Assembly: GCF_012489685.1 (NCBI RefSeq)
Contig: NC_080041.1
Span: forward strand, 32,229,780-32,293,779
Direction: 5' to 3'
Source of the DNA: Lotus japonicus
Taxonomy: Eukaryota > Streptophyta > Magnoliopsida > Fabales > Fabaceae
Length of the DNA stretch: 64,000 nt
Part shown: piece by piece, positions 63,235 to 64,000 of the stretch
Position numbering within the stretch: position 1 is the stretch's first letter
Layout of the letters: every line of letters starts with the position of its first letter
Notes under the pieces: generated by a model
Databases searched by the model: none
What the model was told of the DNA's origin: nothing
The model's input: only the letters and a program-made list of their open reading frames with translations
Made by a program: the position numbers and the translations under genes

Positions 63235-64000
63235 TTCGAGCATAGCTCGAATTTCGGCTTACGCAGCCGAAAATAAAGTGAGAACGGCTTTAGAGGCCGC
63301 GAGAATGGCTATTGACGAAGCTGATGTCTCAATTCTGCCTGTCGAGATGATACTTCAGGAGGAGGCAACAATAAATAAGGATAACACGTGCTCGGAAGAA
63401 GACGAGCAGTGCAATTTAAGGCTAGATTGCATCTATGATGATAGTCCCTTGGGTTTCGAGAAACCAGTCATCGACGTTTCCAAGAAAATGGAAGCACAGG
63501 ATCCTTTGGAAGAAGTGGACTTGGGCGATGGCTCAGAGAAGAAACCAACATACATCAGCACTCTCATTGACCCCGAGTTGAAGGATAGGATGGTGAAATT
63601 ACTCAAAGAATTCAAAGATTGTTTTGCTTGGGATTACGATGAAATGGCAGGACTGAGTCGAGAACTGGTAGAATTGCAGTTACCCATCAAGGAAGACAGG
63701 AAACCGGTCAAGCAATTACCCAGGAGGTTCCATCCAGACGTATTGGTAAAAATCAAGGAAGAAATCGAATGGTTCCTTAAGTGCAAGTTTATCAGAACAG
63801 CTCGATATGTGGATTGGTTAGCCAACGTGGTCCCAGTGATCAAGAAGAATGGAAAAATGAGAGTTTGCATTGACTTTCGAGATCTTAACGCTGCCACTCC
63901 AAAGGATGAGTATCACATGCCCATTGCCGAGATGATGGTGGATTCAGCTGCTGGTCACGAATACCTGAGCTTGTTGGATGGTTATTCAGGCTACAACCAA
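63218..64000 (+). CDS. Pol of the Tat/Ogre element, N-terminal part (cut by window end)
   Basis: Open frame in the +1 phase relative to gag-protease, with ATGs at 63218 and 63227 in the 17-nt overlap, running without a stop to the end. The first 120 or so codons are a linker (ISAYAAENKVRTALEAARMA). From about residue 140 comes the pre-RT motif FKDCFAWDYDEMAGL, then RT proper: FIRTARYVDWLANVVPVIKK, MRVCIDFRDLNAATPKDEY and the start of motif A (YLSLLDGYSGYNQ, first catalytic D). In Ogre elements a spliced intron separates protease and RT; here the two ORFs overlap, which hints at restart or frameshift. Confidence 0.85.
   Translation, partial: MVKMINSSIARISAYAAENKVRTALEAARMAIDEADVSILPVEMILQEEATINKDNTCSEEDEQCNLRLDCIYDDSPLGFEKPVIDVSKKMEAQDPLEEVDLGDGSEKKPTYISTLIDPELKDRMVKLLKEFKDCFAWDYDEMAGLSRELVELQLPIKEDRKPVKQLPRRFHPDVLVKIKEEIEWFLKCKFIRTARYVDWLANVVPVIKKNGKMRVCIDFRDLNAATPKDEYHMPIAEMMVDSAAGHEYLSLLDGYSGYNQ

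Larger units (their letters stand above)
58625..64000 (+). mobile_element. Tat/Ogre-type Ty3-gypsy retrotransposon, 5' part
   Basis: Order: LTR, primer site, 1233-codon gag-protease ORF, and a pol ORF that begins in the overlap with gag-protease and runs off the window in the RT. The non-Met primer site, large gag-protease ORF and RT sequence (HMPIAEMMVDSAAG, YLSLLDGYSGYNQ) indicate the Tat/Ogre branch. No stop interrupts either ORF here, so the copy may be intact. Confidence 0.85.

Overview
The window is plant nuclear DNA, most likely from a papilionoid legume. That assignment rests on the retroelement families and my memory of them, and the sequence does not prove it. Almost all of it is transposable element (TE) sequence, mostly nested. 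I support one ordinary host gene, a seven-exon three-repeat MYB transcription factor (MYB3R type) at 45,983-50,074 on the + strand.

Layout. 1-14,713 is a Ty3/gypsy element of Tekay/Del type on the minus strand. It has about 3.9-kb LTRs, keeps gag and has lost pol. Its right-hand LTR is split by a 4.8-kb gag-only Sirevirus-type copia element (SIRE-A, 6,552-11,338) with indistinguishable LTRs and a perfect TCCTC target duplication. The unbroken site is visible in the other LTR at 94-98. 14,887-16,460 is a small terminal-inverted-repeat (TIR) element carrying a 5'-truncated LINE (LINE-B) with a 12-13 bp target duplication. About 17,655-27,345 is a long, decayed L1-type LINE (LINE-A, minus strand). 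Two copies of one hAT-like element sit in opposite orientation in its 3' region and make a 2.3-kb palindrome.

27,740-37,497 is a 5'-truncated Sirevirus (SIRE-B, minus strand). It has a frameshifted pol, an intact 945-codon env-like ORF and, between that ORF and the 3' LTR, a small antisense gene with its own TATA box and AATAAA. 37,817-39,026 is a lone LTR of the same family in the opposite orientation. 39,503-45,282 is a copia element (Copia-C) with 199-bp LTRs, an AAATT target duplication and decayed coding sequence. The MYB3R gene follows. 52,159-58,297 is an apparently intact 6.1-kb Mutator-like element (MULE). It has 148-bp TIRs, a 9-bp target duplication, a three-exon 1,191-aa transposase and a convergent two-exon gene for a GRF zinc-finger/coiled-coil/membrane protein. 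The window ends in the 5' part of a Tat/Ogre-type gypsy element with LTR, primer-binding site, gag-protease and the start of pol.

The observations I rate most highly are: (i) an RNA stem-loop motif with compensatory base changes, shared by the 3' ends of LINE-A and Copia-C; (ii) the antisense mini-gene in SIRE-B; (iii) the MuDR-like two-gene layout of the MULE; (iv) the hAT palindrome; and (v) the same +1 gag/protease overlap in both Sirevirus copies. I saw no tRNA, rRNA or CRISPR. All percentages and alignments were made by eye.
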